The notes below the pieces were generated by a model. That model was given only the letters and a program-made list of their open reading frames with translations, did no database searches and was not told where the DNA came from. Below, piece by piece: positions 5,570-6,104 of a stretch of DNA of 6,104 nucleotides (position 1 is the first letter of the stretch; each line of letters opens with the position of its first letter). This DNA comes from Bacillota bacterium (GTDB lineage: Bacteria > Bacillota > Clostridia > Christensenellales > CAG-138), in NCBI GenBank assembly GCA_023458355.1, contig JAEWZS010000216.1:1-6104 (forward strand). The letters run 5' to 3'. Position numbers and translations under genes: made by a program.

Positions 5570-6104
5570 ACGCAGAAGAAATCATCCGCTACATTTCTAC
5601 TTCCAAAAAGAAAACGCCCGTAAAGCTTTACGTAAAAGAAAAAGCACCTATCGATTACGGCAGCGCAAAGGTATTCGGTATGGGTGACAAACTCGTGTTC
5701 GGCGATTGGGGTGAGCTTTCACCGATCCTTGATGCCAATAAAGATTCTATTATAGATATCGTCATAGAAAATGATTGCCGCAATTCCGCCGTTCCTATGC
5801 TTGATCTAAAGGACATCCTCGCGCGCATAGAACCCAGTGCCATCGTTCGAGAAATGGTCACCATCGGCAAAAACGCGGTTATTATGATGGGCGCTGTAAT
5901 TAACATTGGCGCAGTTGTAGGCGAAGGCACCATGATCGATATGAATGCGGTTTTAGGCGGCCGTGCGACCGTAGGCAATAACTGCCACATCGGCGCAGGT
6001 GCCGTGCTTGCAGGCGTCATAGAACCCGCGAGTGCAACACCTGTAATCGTAGAAGATAACGTAATGATCGGCGCAAATGCCGTCGTATTAGAAGGGGTAC
6101 GTAT
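5566..6104 (+). CDS. dapH: Tetrahydrodipicolinate N-acetyltransferase, 3' end outside window
   Basis: The frame is open from ATG 5566 to the right edge, giving 179 codons of a family usually near 235-240 residues. The enzyme acetylates tetrahydrodipicolinate with acetyl-CoA to give N-acetyl-2-amino-6-oxopimelate, which defines the acetylase branch of lysine synthesis. Residues 1-88 form the N-terminal domain (KKKTPVKLYVK at 14-24; VIENDCRNSAVPMLDLKDI at 66-84). From about 90 a left-handed beta-helix of hexapeptide repeats runs on, with NAVIMMGAVINIGAVVGEGT (103-122) and VLGGRATVGNNCHIGAGAVL (129-148). These blocks separate DapH from succinyltransferase DapD. GGAGGT lies five bases before the start, and the start shares ATGA with the dapB stop. 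The divergent M20 enzyme is its natural downstream partner. Databases often label it dapD. Confidence 0.95.
   Translation, partial: MNAEEIIRYISTSKKKTPVKLYVKEKAPIDYGSAKVFGMGDKLVFGDWGELSPILDANKDSIIDIVIENDCRNSAVPMLDLKDILARIEPSAIVREMVTIGKNAVIMMGAVINIGAVVGEGTMIDMNAVLGGRATVGNNCHIGAGAVLAGVIEPASATPVIVEDNVMIGANAVVLEGVR

Noticed and set aside
5655..6020. Minus-strand open frame opposite dapH
   Set aside because: Its repetitive Thr/Ile/Met-rich sequence is the reverse read of the hexapeptide repeats of DapH.

Overview
The window reads as an ordinary chromosomal segment of a low-to-medium GC Gram-positive bacterium, most likely of the Clostridia. The grounds are strong GGAGG-type ribosome binding sites, TATAAT-type promoters, an ECF sigma/anti-sigma pair, and the acetylase branch of the diaminopimelate pathway (DapH plus an M20 deacetylase). 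The organism is inferred from gene content and style; the sequence does not identify a genus.

Left part (1-1244, minus strand): a two-gene unit. An ECF-type sigma factor is followed, with an 8-bp overlap, by a single-pass membrane protein that is cut by the left edge and is probably its anti-sigma factor or sensor. Upstream of the sigma gene (1345-1419) lies an unusual promoter region. It holds three exact copies of the extended -10 sequence TATGGTATAAT at 23-24 bp intervals, with the middle copy lying in the loop side of a long hairpin.

Middle (1439-2542, minus strand): an M20D-family amidohydrolase that resembles N-acetyldiaminopimelate deacetylase. It is transcribed divergently from the lysine operon across a 177-bp intergenic region (2543-2719). 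That region holds a promoter candidate for each direction and a 7-bp inverted repeat over the deacetylase -10. No lysine riboswitch or T-box is apparent there.

Right part (2720-6104, plus strand): a compact operon of aspartokinase, dapA, dapB and dapH, cut by the right edge. dapA/dapB and dapB/dapH each overlap by ATGA. Together these genes take aspartate to aspartyl phosphate (aspartokinase), aspartate semialdehyde plus pyruvate to hydroxytetrahydrodipicolinate (DapA), then tetrahydrodipicolinate (DapB), then the N-acetylated open-chain intermediate (DapH). The divergent M20 enzyme would remove the acetyl group after an aminotransferase step. Aspartate semialdehyde dehydrogenase, the aminotransferase, DapF and LysA are not in the window.

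I see no mobile element, CRISPR, tRNA or rRNA, and no clearly undescribed system. The best leads are the triple -10/hairpin region, a likely internal translation start in aspartokinase, and the divergent ACT region of that enzyme.
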